Shown piece after piece: positions 51,355 through 60,552 of a stretch of DNA of 62,082 nucleotides. Numbering within the stretch: position 1 is the stretch's first letter; every line of letters begins with the position of its first letter. The notes below the pieces were generated by a model. It was not told the origin of the DNA. It made no database searches and saw only the letters and a program-made list of their open reading frames with translations. Made by a program: the position numbers and the translations under genes. Source of the stretch: Arthrobacter psychrochitiniphilus (GTDB lineage Bacteria; Actinomycetota; Actinomycetes; Actinomycetales; Micrococcaceae); the NCBI RefSeq assembly GCF_003185915.1, contig NZ_QHLZ01000016.1, forward strand, positions 1 to 62,082, written 5' to 3'.

Positions 51355-51909
51355 TCATGGACCAGCGTGAGAGGTGGCAGTAGTAGGTTCCTGCCACATT
51401 TTGATGAAACGCGGCAGATTCTTTCCTTGCCCAGATTCGGAGGACAGCACAGTTGCCGGTGATGGTGATTCCTTCCAGAACTGAACCAAGTGCCGTTCCA
51501 CTGAAGATTCCACGACCAAGTCAAAGGCTTCGTCGCGGCCCGTAGCGTGGAGCCTGACTCGGTAGCTGCCCTTCTCACTAGCCATGATCGTGCCGACGTC
51601 CTTCATATCCCAGTCAGTTGGCGTGTTGAAGTACGCTCGGCCCTCCGGGAGCCTCACGGACACCTCGTGGATGTCTTCCCAGCCTGGAGAGATGGACTCC
51701 GGTCTAGCTCGAAGGACCTCAACAGTGAGGTCAATGGGTCCTGAATAAATTCCAGTGGAGACCAACGGAACCGCCAGGCCAGTCTCCTGCATCTGCCCGC
51801 GCACGGCCGCCTGGAGGGCAGCTAAAGGGTCTACCGAAGGAAAGGGCTCCACGACGAAGTCCACGACATGACTCCAGGCATTAATCGCGAAAGTTGCCGA
51901 TTCGAGCAC
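51355..51909 (-). CDS. Hypothetical protein
   Basis: 184 aa, GTG start with AAAGGCAGAG upstream. The centre WEDIHEVSVRLPEGRAYFNT, then KGSYRVRLHATGRDEAFDLV and RHLVQFWKE, resembles small actinobacterial proteins of unknown function with a GYRVR-H-G-R-D core that occur among accessory genes. No enzyme motif. Between repeats 51240 and 52640 with the phosphatase-like gene; a decayed repeat might lie at about 52095. Confidence 0.6.
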   Translation of the reverse strand: MLESATFAINAWSHVVDFVVEPFPSVDPLAALQAAVRGQMQETGLAVPLVSTGIYSGPIDLTVEVLRARPESISPGWEDIHEVSVRLPEGRAYFNTPTDWDMKDVGTIMASEKGSYRVRLHATGRDEAFDLVVESSVERHLVQFWKESPSPATVLSSESGQGKNLPRFIKMWQEPTTATSHAGP

Positions 51910-52173
51910 GGGCTCTGCCTTTCAAGCAATTTGGAATGGGACATACCTGCTTTTATCGCTCGTATTGAATGTATACGACACTGGCCAGCACAAAGCGTAT
52001 TGGCGTGTGAATCGGCGTCAGAGAGCATGATGGATCGGGTGATAACTTACATTATTTGTATCGCCTCAGGCCAAGAGGCACTGGCAGACGGGTTGTTCCA
52101 CTCAGGCTTCCCTTACGGCCCCGTCCCCACGATACGCACTGCCTTGTCCTTTGTCGGCAGATAGGTTGGGATC

Positions 52174-52608
52174 ATGCACAGTGTTTGGGATGCTGACGAT
52201 TCGGGTGTGATGCGTTTGCCGTCGGGCCGATTACTGCGCGGCCGCGGCCTACATCAACAAATCCCCAGTGGAGCTACACCCGACTTCGCGGTCTACCTCC
52301 TGGGCAAGAGACCTTCCCCGTCCAAATGGGAAGCACGATGGGTGCTGTGGCCCGACTTTCCGCTGCCCAAGGACCGCGACGACGCGCGGGACGCGCTGCG
52401 TGAAGCCTGGCTTCGTTCCGAGAGAGAACGAGTCGAGATCTTTTGCGATGGCGGCCATGGGCGCACGGGCACCGCGCTGGCGTGTATCGCTGTGCTCGAC
52501 GGCGTGCCCGCCGACAAGGCAGTGAAGTTCGTTCGCGAGCAATACAACTCACGCGCAGTCGAGACACCGTGGCAACGCCGGTACGTCGCGCACTTCACCG
52601 CGGACTGA
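52174..52608 (+). CDS. Protein tyrosine phosphatase-like protein
   Basis: 144 aa. The cysteine phosphatase P-loop C-x5-R is C91-D-G-G-H-G-R97-T, followed by a helix, and an Asp in WPDFPLP (about residues 59-65) sits where the general acid is expected, so it should be active as a dual-specificity or tyrosine phosphatase. Substrate unknown; it is small and single-domain. Last intact gene of the array. Confidence 0.85.
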   Translation: MHSVWDADDSGVMRLPSGRLLRGRGLHQQIPSGATPDFAVYLLGKRPSPSKWEARWVLWPDFPLPKDRDDARDALREAWLRSERERVEIFCDGGHGRTGTALACIAVLDGVPADKAVKFVREQYNSRAVETPWQRRYVAHFTAD

Positions 52609-52639
52609 CCCACTCGCCTGACGACCAGCCTCAAGAGGT

Positions 52640-52672
52640 CTGTCGCACAAGCCGTTCCTCAAAGGAACGTCG
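52640..52672 (+). repeat. Array repeat, short form, rightmost clear copy
   Basis: GTCGCACAAGCCGTTCC, core 52654-52658, GGAAC 52664-52668 with perfect CGTTCC/GGAACG stem. TGTGCGAGAC at 52752-52761 may be the trace of a long leader end. Confidence 0.8.
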
Positions 52673-52789
52673 GCTCTACCAAGCCTTGAAAATTTGCTTG
52701 TGATCCCAGTGGCCCCTCTGTGGTCCGGCATATGGGACGTTTTCAAAGGTCTGTGCGAGACACCACGGGATGAACTTCTTCTGCGAGAT

Positions 52790-53101
52790 CGCGGTCTTAG
52801 GTGGGTTTCCCTGCAATCTTCTGGAGTGCTTGCACGTGGGCTTCAAGGCGGATCGTCCTGCGCTCGTCAGGGATATCTAGGTGATCTGGCGCGCGTCGCG
52901 CCGGTCCACGGACGCGTTCTTCCCAGAAGAGACGTAACCGGCTGAGGCTAGGACCTTCACGTTCTTAGAGAGGGTCGCGTCAGAGACCTCCAGCGCATCC
53001 TGGAGTACGGCGAAATCAAGATTGTCAGCCTGGTGCAAGAGTCCACAGATCCTCAACCGCACGGGTGCATGGATGATGTTATCGAAACTACTCTCACTCA
53101 C
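52790..53101 (-). pseudogene. Winged-helix DNA-binding protein, interrupted
   Basis: ATG 53101 onward gives 74 aa of a MarR/ArsR-like winged helix (FDNIIHAPVRLRICGLLHQA, then VSDATLSKNVKVLASAGYVS). It then meets TAG at 52879-52877, where relatives carry Trp. The frame continues with ISLTSAGRSAL and shifts again to a QALQKIAG tail. The DNA-binding half alone might still be made. Confidence 0.7.
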
Positions 53102-53160
53102 GTCCCAACACCTCCACGGCCGGGCAGACCCGGCGGCCCCTCTGGAGGACAGAGCGCTAC

Positions 53161-53246
53161 GTTGTCAACTGCAATTTAGAACTGACCACTGCCGCAAACG
53201 GTCAAATCTAAATGCCGCCTGTGGTCAGTTTAGAGTTGCAGTTAAC
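53161..53246. repeat. Inverted-repeat relic (IS end pair or MITE)
   Basis: Left arm GTTGTCAACTGCAATTTAGA then ACTGACCAC (53161-53189); right arm GTGGTCAGTTTAGAGTTGCA then GTTAAC (53221-53246) is its near-reverse complement. Only about 30 bp lie between. The arms look like IS terminal repeats, so this may be a MITE or a pair of IS ends after deletion. Between here and the IS at 53385 I see no gene. Confidence 0.6.
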
Positions 53247-53384
53247 ACAGAACAGCACGAATACTCAACACCAGCTCCGACCCAGCCAGATACCCAAAAC
53301 CATACATCTCAATAATGGTTCCATTGATGGGAACGCCTATAGCCGCTTCTTACAATGCGAGTCAGTAGATCATCGCCGGGGCTG

Positions 53385-54752
53385 ACCTCCCCGGGGAATC
53401 ATGTCAAGATGCCCGCTTAGGTTTCTTCGTGGAATCATTTGATAGTGCCCGCAGGGCTGGTTGATTCTTGGCGCCTTGTTTTGCCGTTGTTAGTGTCAGC
53501 AGTTCGCTGGCGAGGTGTTGGAGCTGGCGTTGGATGGCGGCCGGGTTCAGCGGTTTGTTCTCCCTTGCCAGTTTTGTCTTGACTGCTTTCTTCACGGTCC
53601 CCGTGTCGGCCAGGACTTGTTAGTACGGGGTGGCCGGCAGGTCGTACTTCTTGGTGATCTTCGCCCCGGTGCGGACTTTCTTGACGAGTTTCTGCTGGGG
53701 ACCGAAGTGGTTCGTCAACAGGCGTTGCAGCGCCCAAATCTGGTTCAGCAACTCCAGTTCTGCAGCGGTGTCGTAGCGGTGGTAGCCGACGGTCTGGCGG
53801 ACGATGTGCCAGTTCTTCTGCTCCACATGCGCACCGTCATTCTTGTTCCCGGACCTAGACCTAGTGAACGTCAAATTCTCCTGCTCACACCAGCGAAACA
53901 ACTCCCAATTGATGAACTCACTGCCGTTATCGCTATCGAGTCCAAGGATCGGAAACGGGAACGCCGCAGTGGCATCCTTGATGGCCGCAAACACCCATTT
54001 CTGGGCCTTGTTCTTCACCGACCGGGTCTCGGTCCATCCCGTGGCGATGTCAGTGATATCAAGGGTGAAACAGAACTCGCCCCGGGAATTGCCACCCTCA
54101 TGACCAACTAAATCTATCTCGACAAAACCGGGGACAGCGTCGTCCCACTCGGCCCAGGTCCGCATCGGGATGGAGTCTTTGAGCAGCGTCCCGGGCTTGG
54201 TACGAGAGCGCCCGCGTGGGTCAAGCTTTCCCCGATCTCCTTTGAGCCGGCGATCGATCATGGCCGGGGCAATCCGTAACAACAATTGAGCTGTCACATC
54301 GTCAATATCCAGTTCCTTGAACCGGCGCAGCCGGGGCACAAGATCGGGTAAGGCCGCCGCCAGCAACCTGCCACAGGGTGTGCCCTGAACGGCCCAGCAA
54401 AACCTCAACGCCTCTATCACGGACTCCCCGTACAGCGGCGGCCGGGGCGGCCTCGCCTTCACCACCTTAAGCACCAGCGCCTGCCGTAGCCCCTTACGCG
54501 CATGGTCCCGATGCCAGCCCGTCACCGCGCACAACTCATCCAAAATAGTCTTCTTAGCAGCCCGGCTCGAACGGGAATACCGAAGGGCACTGGCCTTCGT
54601 GATCGCCTGACGTTGACTCATCAAAAGCTCCATGGCTCACAGTGCCCCGCCAACAGATGCCAGCACGGCAGACGCGCCGCTACGCGGGCATTACCAAATG
54701 ATTCTTCGATAACAGCTACGCGGGCATCTTTGATGAGTCAACGCGGGCACTG
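53385..54752 (-). mobile_element. Insertion sequence with long imperfect terminal repeats
   Basis: ATGCCCGC...TGCCCGC at 53409-53452 is matched in reverse by 54684-54727 (about 34 of 44 positions, sharing GAATCATTTG). A further GCGGGCA box at 54743 suggests multiple transposase-binding sites at the right end. The outermost boundary is not certain. It encodes a single DDE transposase, now broken. Confidence 0.75.
53404..54633 (-). pseudogene. DDE (rve-domain) transposase with in-frame stop
   Basis: 409 codons from the start at 54633, with an N-terminal helix-turn-helix region (ILDELCAVTGWHRDHARKGL), a DDE core with EIDLVGHEG, LDSDNGSEFIN and HVEQKNW, and a basic C-terminus. TAA at 53622-53620 interrupts it after PATPY; the same frame continues for 63 residues (QVLADTG, KTKLARENKPLNP) to TGA at 53404. 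CAA to TAA is the simplest cause. Family probably IS1202/ISNCY-like. Confidence 0.8.
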
Positions 54753-54778
54753 GGATAAGAAGACTTATGCTACTAATC

Positions 54779-55240
54779 ATGAGAACTCTCAAGAGCGACG
54801 ACGGACCTGATGATGACCACCGGCGGGACGCAGGGGTTAGTGATGCAACCGTCAAGGCACTGGGGAAACTCTCGGAAGCTTTAGAGGTGGTGGAGCACGC
54901 CCGCGGATATCTCTATGGATTCCATCGCTTAACAGGTAAAGCAGATTTAGCGCTCGGTGAAGCTGTTGAGCTTCTGCGAGAATCCGGTGCTGAGGCACTG
55001 GCCGAACAGCTGGAGCAAGAGCTAGTCGGTAGGAACGTCATCAATGGGCGGTGGACGTTCCAGATAGTAGAGGACTACGACGACGGGTATTACTCCGCGT
55101 TTAAAGCAGCCGAGTCTATGGCCAGGCATGAACTAGCCGAAGGGAAACGTCATCTCTTTGAAGCAGAGATGAAAGAGGACCGACGTACACACGGTCTACC
55201 CCACCACGAAGCCCTCCCCACCGAACAAGACACTCAATAA
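54779..55240 (+). CDS. Conserved hypothetical protein (Micrococcaceae type)
   Basis: 153 aa from ATG 54779. MRTLKSDDGP, then GVSDATVKALGKLSEALEVV, RGYLYGFHRLTGKADLALGE and ELVGRNVINGRWTFQIVEDY form a pattern I associate with a family conserved in Arthrobacter relatives. Helical, soluble, charged; function unknown. Starts 27 bp after the IS, so its original promoter may have been displaced. Confidence 0.7.
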   Translation: MRTLKSDDGPDDDHRRDAGVSDATVKALGKLSEALEVVEHARGYLYGFHRLTGKADLALGEAVELLRESGAEALAEQLEQELVGRNVINGRWTFQIVEDYDDGYYSAFKAAESMARHELAEGKRHLFEAEMKEDRRTHGLPHHEALPTEQDTQ

Positions 55241-55373
55241 AAACTATCTAACAGTGGCATCAGCGATGAACACAGAATAAGAACAACTGTATTCGCGGTA
55301 AGTCCCAACACTATTGGATATATCCACAATAGATTGAACTGTTATACCCTTGATACCAACGAAGGAGAACACT

Positions 55374-55691
55374 ATGAGCACCAGTGAATACCCGACGCAA
55401 CAACCAGAACCAACCGAAGGCGGCTACGGCACACCCACTCCGGAGCAAGAAATGCCCCCAAGTGTTGACGCTGTCACCATGGAAACGCGAAAGCAAGCAT
55501 CCACCAACGAAGAAAATCTCGAAGGGAAAGACCACAAGGGGTCCACCCACGAAAAACAAGATAGCGAAAACGCCCAACGAGACGATAAAAATAATCCGGA
55601 TACCCTCCCTGATGGCTCTGGAACAAACCGAGAAGGTGCGGGTTCCGAGCATGGCCAAGAAGACGGCGACGAGTCCTTCAGTGCTGGCTGA
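55374..55691 (+). CDS. Small acidic disordered protein
   Basis: 105 aa from ATG 55374 with AAGGAGAA upstream. Almost the whole chain is polar (Glu, Gln, Asn, Asp, Pro, Gly, Ser, Thr) with no hydrophobic core, so it should be intrinsically disordered, like hydrophilin or stress-type proteins. No family recognised. The strong ribosome site makes it likely to be real. Confidence 0.6.
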   Translation: MSTSEYPTQQPEPTEGGYGTPTPEQEMPPSVDAVTMETRKQASTNEENLEGKDHKGSTHEKQDSENAQRDDKNNPDTLPDGSGTNREGAGSEHGQEDGDESFSAG

Positions 55692-55765
55692 TCACTCTCA
55701 CACCTTGAACGTTTGAACTCGCCCACCCATCATCAGGTCGTAAACAACCGTTCGTTTGCTGAAAT

Positions 55766-56850
55766 TTGAATAGATAATCAAGAACCCGAGCAGCGGTGGG
55801 CGGTGTCCAGCGGTCTTAGCAACATCGTCGTTGAGCATCTTGGTGAATACTTCTCGGGGTGTCAGGAATCCCAGGACGGCGCGGGGGCGGTCGTTGCGCT
55901 CGTCCGCGATGGAGTCTAGATAGGGCTGGTGGCTGGTCAGCTCGATACCCTTGGGCAGGTACTCCCTGATCAGCCCATTCGTGTTCTCATTCGACGGGCG
56001 TTACCACGCCGAGTGGGGGTGCGCGAAATACACCGGCAAGTCCGTAGCCAGCGTGAGTTGGGCGTGGCGGGCCATCTCGGTGCCTTGGTCCCACGTCAAG
56101 GACCCGCGCATCAACACCGGCAGGTCATTGACCAGATCTATGAGGACATCGGCGAGTCCGTCGGCCTTCTTACCTTCGGGCAGGCCCAGCATGATCAGGA
56201 ACCTGCTGTTCCTCTCAACGAGGGTTGCGATGGCACTCTTGCTGCTTTTATCGACCATCAAATCACCCTCCCACGCGCTGGGAACACGGCGATCTGAGGC
56301 TTCCTCGGAACGGTCATCAATGCTGACCATGCCAATGATCCGTCCACCGTTGTGTTCACCCAGCGGCTTCACGGATTTACGCTTCGTACGCTTGGATTGC
56401 AGCAGGATTCCTGACTTGGTCAGCTCGCCCTTAGTCAGGGCGTAGATCCATCGGTAGATCGCTTCGTGGGAGACGGTGTGGCCTTCGACGTCGGGTGATT
56501 CCGTCATGGTCTCAACGCTGGCGTCTGTGGCTTCTAAACGCAAACGGCCTTAGGATCTGCCGCGGCGCCCTCGACCTGGCCAGATCCACCTTCAGCCGGG
56601 TTGCAAGAACCACATCTGTATCGATTTTCCGTGCCTACGGACGGCTTCGCCGGCGCTCGGCAGCACAGTCGGCACACACCGGACGGTAGTCACGGGTCTT
56701 CGTCGAATTCCAGTGGCGTTCGCGCCAAATAATCGTGTGGTCCCGGCCAAGATCCGCGCCGATCTGCCGATCCGTCTTGCCAGCCAGTATACCTACAGCG
56801 ATATCCGCGCGATCCGAAAACGACAACGCCCTACGACCCACCAGCAACTC
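55766..56850 (-). pseudogene. IS30-family transposase relic
   Basis: Pieces in order on the minus strand are RRALSFSDRADIAVGILAGK (HTH, 56847 down), RKIDTDVVLATRLKVDLARS in another frame, VSHEAIYRWIYALTKGEL to WEGDLMVDKSSKSAIATLVE and HPHSAW (56543-56001), then after TAA the frame continues RPSNENTNGLIREYLPKG. Where IS30 has HSPWQRGTNENTNG, CAA has become TAA. With several frameshifts it is inactive. Confidence 0.85.
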
Positions 56851-57095
56851 CTCTACTCAACCAACTTGTTGCTTCGAGAGTATGACACCGCCGGCCCTCC
56901 GCAGGTCACTCTGGCTCTACTAGGAACTGGTCGATGGTTAAGACTACTCACACCTACGCTGTCCGCTAGGAAGAGTGAATTGGTATTTGTGACGTCCTTG
57001 TGTTATCTAATAGTAACGAAATCTGAATTGATCCCCGTCCGCGTCTTGAGGCAATAAAAAAATTAAGGGAGCCTGCTGGCCATGTCGATGCTGCT

Positions 57096-58208
57096 ATGAA
57101 ATCCCAGGTACCTATAGGGTCCAGCCCTTTGCGCATTGCCGTCCTAGCCCATCTTCACCATCCGATCACCTCACCATTCGCAGGGGGTATGGAGTCCCAC
57201 ACCGCGCACCTGGTTACCGGATTGGTTGCTCAAGGTCATGAGGTAACACTCTTCGCTAAAGGCGGCAGTGTTGTTGGCTGCCCTCTGGTCCCTGTTCTTG
57301 ACGCTGGGTTCGTAGTGCGTGGGTACCCGGAGGACGAGAGGACTAACGAACAGCATGAGGTCCTCGACGGAGCCATGGAGCGAGCGGTGAAACTCATCCA
57401 GGCAGGTTGTTTTGACGCGGTGGTGAATAATTCATTAAGCCCTGTACCCCACCGTCTTTTGATGCAGTTACCTACCCTTCATGTTCTGCATACTCCGCCG
57501 CTACCCCGATTGATTGAGATATTGAGGGATCCGGCCACAACGCTGCAGCAGTGGCACCGTTACGTTACTGTCTCCGAAGCCAATGCATGTCCTTGGCGAG
57601 AATGGCTACCGACCATTGAAATCGTTCACAATGGCATCGATTTGTCGCACTGGGACGAGTGGGCCGAGCCGAAACATTCAGTAGCGGCTTGGACCGGACG
57701 TATCGCAGCGGAGAAAGGTACCCACGTGGCAATTGCCGCAGCACGTGAAGCGTCCCTGAAATTGCGTATTGCCGGTCCCATCCACGACCAAGAGTACTTC
57801 CGGAGCCAGATTGAGCCGCAACTCGATGATGACATCATGTATTTGGGACACCTAAATCAACAAAAATTACAGCGCTTGATCGCTTCGTCCCAAGTATTTC
57901 TCTCCTCTCCTCTCTGGGAGGAACCGTTCGGACTCACCACGCTCGAAGCTATGGCCTGTGGAACCCCGGTGGCTGCGCTACCTGCCGGTGCTATGGCTGA
58001 ACTCATTGGCACGACCGGAGGCGTTGTCGCTGACAGCCGCGACAGTAAGTCACTATCGGTGGCAGCGACCCGAGCCAAAGACATGGACCGTAAGCAGGTT
58101 CAGGCACGAGCCAGCAGGTTCGCTCTGGCTGGAATGATCGAAGGTTATGAGCGGATACTTCACTCTATGGTTCATCGTTCCTTCTCCCAAGCCTCAGAGG
58201 GGTCATGA
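57096..58208 (+). CDS. Glycosyltransferase family 4-like
   Basis: 370 aa, GT-B fold. N-terminal acceptor domain with GGMESHTAHLVTGLVAQGHE; C-terminal donor domain with GRIAAEKGTHVAIAAARE, then EEPFGLTTLEAMACGTPVAA, the E-x7-E motif of GT4 enzymes. Probably transfers a sugar to a surface glycan or glycolipid. Its stop overlaps the ATG of the next glycosyltransferase, so they form an operon. About 240 bp without a gene precede it. Confidence 0.87.
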   Translation: MKSQVPIGSSPLRIAVLAHLHHPITSPFAGGMESHTAHLVTGLVAQGHEVTLFAKGGSVVGCPLVPVLDAGFVVRGYPEDERTNEQHEVLDGAMERAVKLIQAGCFDAVVNNSLSPVPHRLLMQLPTLHVLHTPPLPRLIEILRDPATTLQQWHRYVTVSEANACPWREWLPTIEIVHNGIDLSHWDEWAEPKHSVAAWTGRIAAEKGTHVAIAAAREASLKLRIAGPIHDQEYFRSQIEPQLDDDIMYLGHLNQQKLQRLIASSQVFLSSPLWEEPFGLTTLEAMACGTPVAALPAGAMAELIGTTGGVVADSRDSKSLSVAATRAKDMDRKQVQARASRFALAGMIEGYERILHSMVHRSFSQASEGS

Positions 58209-59284
58209 ACCGATACAAGGTTTCTTACTACGCCCATCATTTTGGTACTGGCCATCTGCGTCATGCCCAAAAAATTGCGGCCAGCAATTTGTTCGATCTT
58301 CAAGTCACCAGCACAGGTCCTCGTAACAACGCTCTGCTGAAGGGCAACTTGGAATATGTGAGCCTAGTTCCAGATGTGATTGCTGCTATTCCTGAACCAG
58401 CATTGCCGCCCGGATCTTTCTTGCACTACGCCCCTACAGGCGAGCTCATTCAACAACGTTTTGCGGAACTCAACAGGGCGTGGAAACAATTCGCTCCGGA
58501 TGTAGTGATGGTCGATGTTTCCGTAGAAGTCGCACTCTTCGCTCGATTGAGTGGCTATCGGGTTGCTTTCCGTCGGATGCCAGGTAATCGGAACGACCCG
58601 GCACACCAACTGGCGTACTCGTTGGCGGACACCATTTTCGGCTACTTTCCTGTCAGTTTGGAAGATCCCACGCATCTGGAGAAATTTGGTTACAAGACTC
58701 ACTACCTTTCGGTGGCAGAGCCAAAGGATTCTTCGTTTTCCCCCGGTCATGACACTTCCTACACGCCGGGACAGCAGAAAGTGGTAGTGCAAACATCCTT
58801 AGCATCCGCGATTCCCTTAGAGCACCTGGCACGAGCCGCCGCTGCTTCGCCAGAATGGGACTGGGACGTTGTGGGTTCCGTGGAAGCAGATGCCACACCG
58901 CTGCCTTCAAATTTGAGACTCCACGGTGTTCTTTCGGATCCAATACCCATCATGCGCTCGGCTACAGTGATCATCAGTTCTGCTGGACACAACGCTGTGG
59001 TCGCTGCTGCGAACTGCCACAGACCCGTTCTGTTAGTGCCCGAAGAGCGCCCGTATGCGGAGCAACTGACCTTTGCAGTGGCTCTGCACAAACGTGCTGG
59101 TCTCGAGATGGTCGAAAACTGGTCAACATCGGTAAATTGGCCACGGATACTAGAACAGGCCGCAATCAGTGACCCACACGCGCTAGCAAAAACTCTCTTT
59201 ATTCAACCGGCCAATTTCAATGAAAGACTGCTCGATCTCTTGCATGCAACGGCAACAGACGCCCAGACCTCCGTCATTTTCTAG
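58205..59284 (+). CDS. Glycosyltransferase, GT28/MurG-like fold
   Basis: 359 aa. It opens SYYAHHFGTGHLRHAQKIAA, the Gly/His loop of the GT28 and related GT-B enzymes, and ends with VIISSAGHNAVVAAANCHRP, the donor-binding motif with H and N. Overlaps the upstream GT4 gene by four bases. With the convergent GT2 it makes a small glycan locus; no polymerase or flippase is present in the window. Confidence 0.8.
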   Translation: MNRYKVSYYAHHFGTGHLRHAQKIAASNLFDLQVTSTGPRNNALLKGNLEYVSLVPDVIAAIPEPALPPGSFLHYAPTGELIQQRFAELNRAWKQFAPDVVMVDVSVEVALFARLSGYRVAFRRMPGNRNDPAHQLAYSLADTIFGYFPVSLEDPTHLEKFGYKTHYLSVAEPKDSSFSPGHDTSYTPGQQKVVVQTSLASAIPLEHLARAAAASPEWDWDVVGSVEADATPLPSNLRLHGVLSDPIPIMRSATVIISSAGHNAVVAAANCHRPVLLVPEERPYAEQLTFAVALHKRAGLEMVENWSTSVNWPRILEQAAISDPHALAKTLFIQPANFNERLLDLLHATATDAQTSVIF

Positions 59285-60171
59285 TAAGCCGCCGAGATAT
59301 GAGCTGCTTGAATTTCTTCAGCCGTAGGAATACGCCGCACAGTGAGGGAAGCCCTAGACGGTATCCAAGAAATCAAGCCCAAACGGGCAAAAGCCCTCAA
59401 CCAACCTTCCATGGGCCATACACTCCAGCGGGAGTGAAACAAACGAGCATTCTCAACAATCTCCAAGAAGTGGTTCAACGGCGGGTTATAGACCCCATGA
59501 TGCTGATGGAACACCGGTGCTTCTATGAACTTCACCGGGATTTTTGCCTCCCGGATTCGAAACGCGAAATCAGTATCCTCTCCGCCGTATCCGGCATAAC
59601 TCTCATCGAACCCACCCACTTCGGCAAAGACACTAGCGTGGATTGCGAAACCCAAAGACCAGAACATTGCATGTCCGGACATGTTTGATTCCATGGGGAG
59701 TCGATCACGGGTGTGATGTCTGATGGAGGCGGCGAGTAAAGACTTATCATCCGCTACCAGTGTGGACTCCAACGGCTTCGTCAAATATCGTGGCTCTGCC
59801 ATGGCTAGGACAGTCTCCTCGCTCAACACCTGCATGAAAGTGCCGAACAAGTCCGACGAGGGAATAGAATCCACATCCAGGAAAATAAGGTTTGGGGTTT
59901 GGGCAGCCGCGGCAGCCCTATTCCGCGCTTGCGACAACGGCAAACCCGAATGAGACTGGGAGGAAGAAATGTGGATGATGCGCAAAGGAACATCACAACG
60001 TAACGGAGCCGGACAGGAATCGTCCATATAAACGATCACCACCTCAGTAGGACGCAGCTTGGAGGCATTCACACCAGCCAACAAACGCCGTAGATGGTCC
60101 GCCCGACCATGCACTAAAACGAGCACTGAAAAATCACCTACTGTCCAGGTTTGCTCACCTGTCATAATCAC
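59281..60171 (-). CDS. Glycosyltransferase family 2
   Basis: 296 aa, GTG start or ATG 60165. GT-A fold: FSVLVLVHGRADHLRRLLAG, YMDDSC, the DxD motif in FLDVDSI, and the C-terminal GGFDESYAGYGGEDTDFAFR with the ED catalytic pair typical of galactosyltransferase-like GT2 (GT7-like) enzymes. Inverts or adds one sugar to a surface glycan; substrate unknown. Its stop overlaps that of the convergent GT28-like gene by four bases. Confidence 0.9.
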   Translation of the reverse strand: MIMTGEQTWTVGDFSVLVLVHGRADHLRRLLAGVNASKLRPTEVVIVYMDDSCPAPLRCDVPLRIIHISSSQSHSGLPLSQARNRAAAAAQTPNLIFLDVDSIPSSDLFGTFMQVLSEETVLAMAEPRYLTKPLESTLVADDKSLLAASIRHHTRDRLPMESNMSGHAMFWSLGFAIHASVFAEVGGFDESYAGYGGEDTDFAFRIREAKIPVKFIEAPVFHQHHGVYNPPLNHFLEIVENARLFHSRWSVWPMEGWLRAFARLGLISWIPSRASLTVRRIPTAEEIQAAHISAAY

Positions 60172-60552
60172 CCTCTATTTCTTGTTGCGGACACCTTTGA
60201 ACATGTCGGTGCTGGACTTCTATATTGAGTGCCTACAAGAGCTACCTTAGGTTGACGAGGTAGGGTCTTGAATACCGGACCAAGGACACGTGTTACAAAT
60301 CGAGTCATTGTTGTTCCGCGTAATGGCCACGCTCCTACTCTTACTAGACTCGCTGAAGCCCGTAAAAATGCCTCCAAATTAACGGGAAAGTGGACGACAT
60401 CGTCCTCGTCCCCATCGAGACACTGCCCGAAGAAGTGCATACCTCGCTTCGAAACCGCCAGGCACAACTCGTACGCTGACCTTGCGGTAACCACCTAAGA
60501 CGAAAGGTAAAAAGAATACTTTAGGTACGGTGAGTACTATGAACTTTTCATT
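60172..60552. other. Intergenic stretch with a possible decayed frame
   Basis: On the + strand TRLAEARKNASKLTGK and, in the next frame, GKVDDIVLVPIETLPEEVHT could be halves of one lost protein (around 60340-60478). There is no start signal and no family match, so I do not call a gene. Confidence 0.3.

Larger units (their letters stand above)
9245..52672 (+). mobile_element. Candidate repeat-delimited gene-cassette array
   Basis: About 43 kb in which single genes or gene pairs alternate with a short structured repeat. I found 34 clear copies, all on the + strand, although the genes face both ways. Several intervals hold exactly one gene (for example 26030-26391, 32382-32767, 48344-48778). One unit is duplicated with breakpoints in the flanking repeats. 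The cargo is mostly toxin-antitoxin, GNAT, VOC, lipoprotein and small membrane proteins. No site-specific integrase gene for the array was recognised in the window. The cassette reading is inference; repeats, orientation and duplication are seen directly. Confidence 0.7.

Noticed and set aside
52090..52125. A further repeat copy between the genes at 51909 and 52174
   Set aside because: GGGTTGTTCCACTCAGG is in the right place but has neither the GTCCCGC arm nor a pairing partner.
9245..52672. Canonical integron attC sites
   Set aside because: The core reads GTTCC-C/G, not GTTRRRY, and I found no consistent RYYYAAC partner upstream. A GCCCAAC/GTCCAAC occurs in the duplicated unit, but it is not complementary to the following GTTCC stretch and is absent at other copies.
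9245..52672. Ordinary REP or MITE insertions
   Set aside because: Insertions should land in both orientations and need not sit at each gene boundary. All 34 copies share one strand and the duplicated unit breaks at them. Not fully excluded without the rest of the genome.
9245..52672. CRISPR array
   Set aside because: Units are hundreds of bases to kilobases apart with genes between them, and no cas gene is present.
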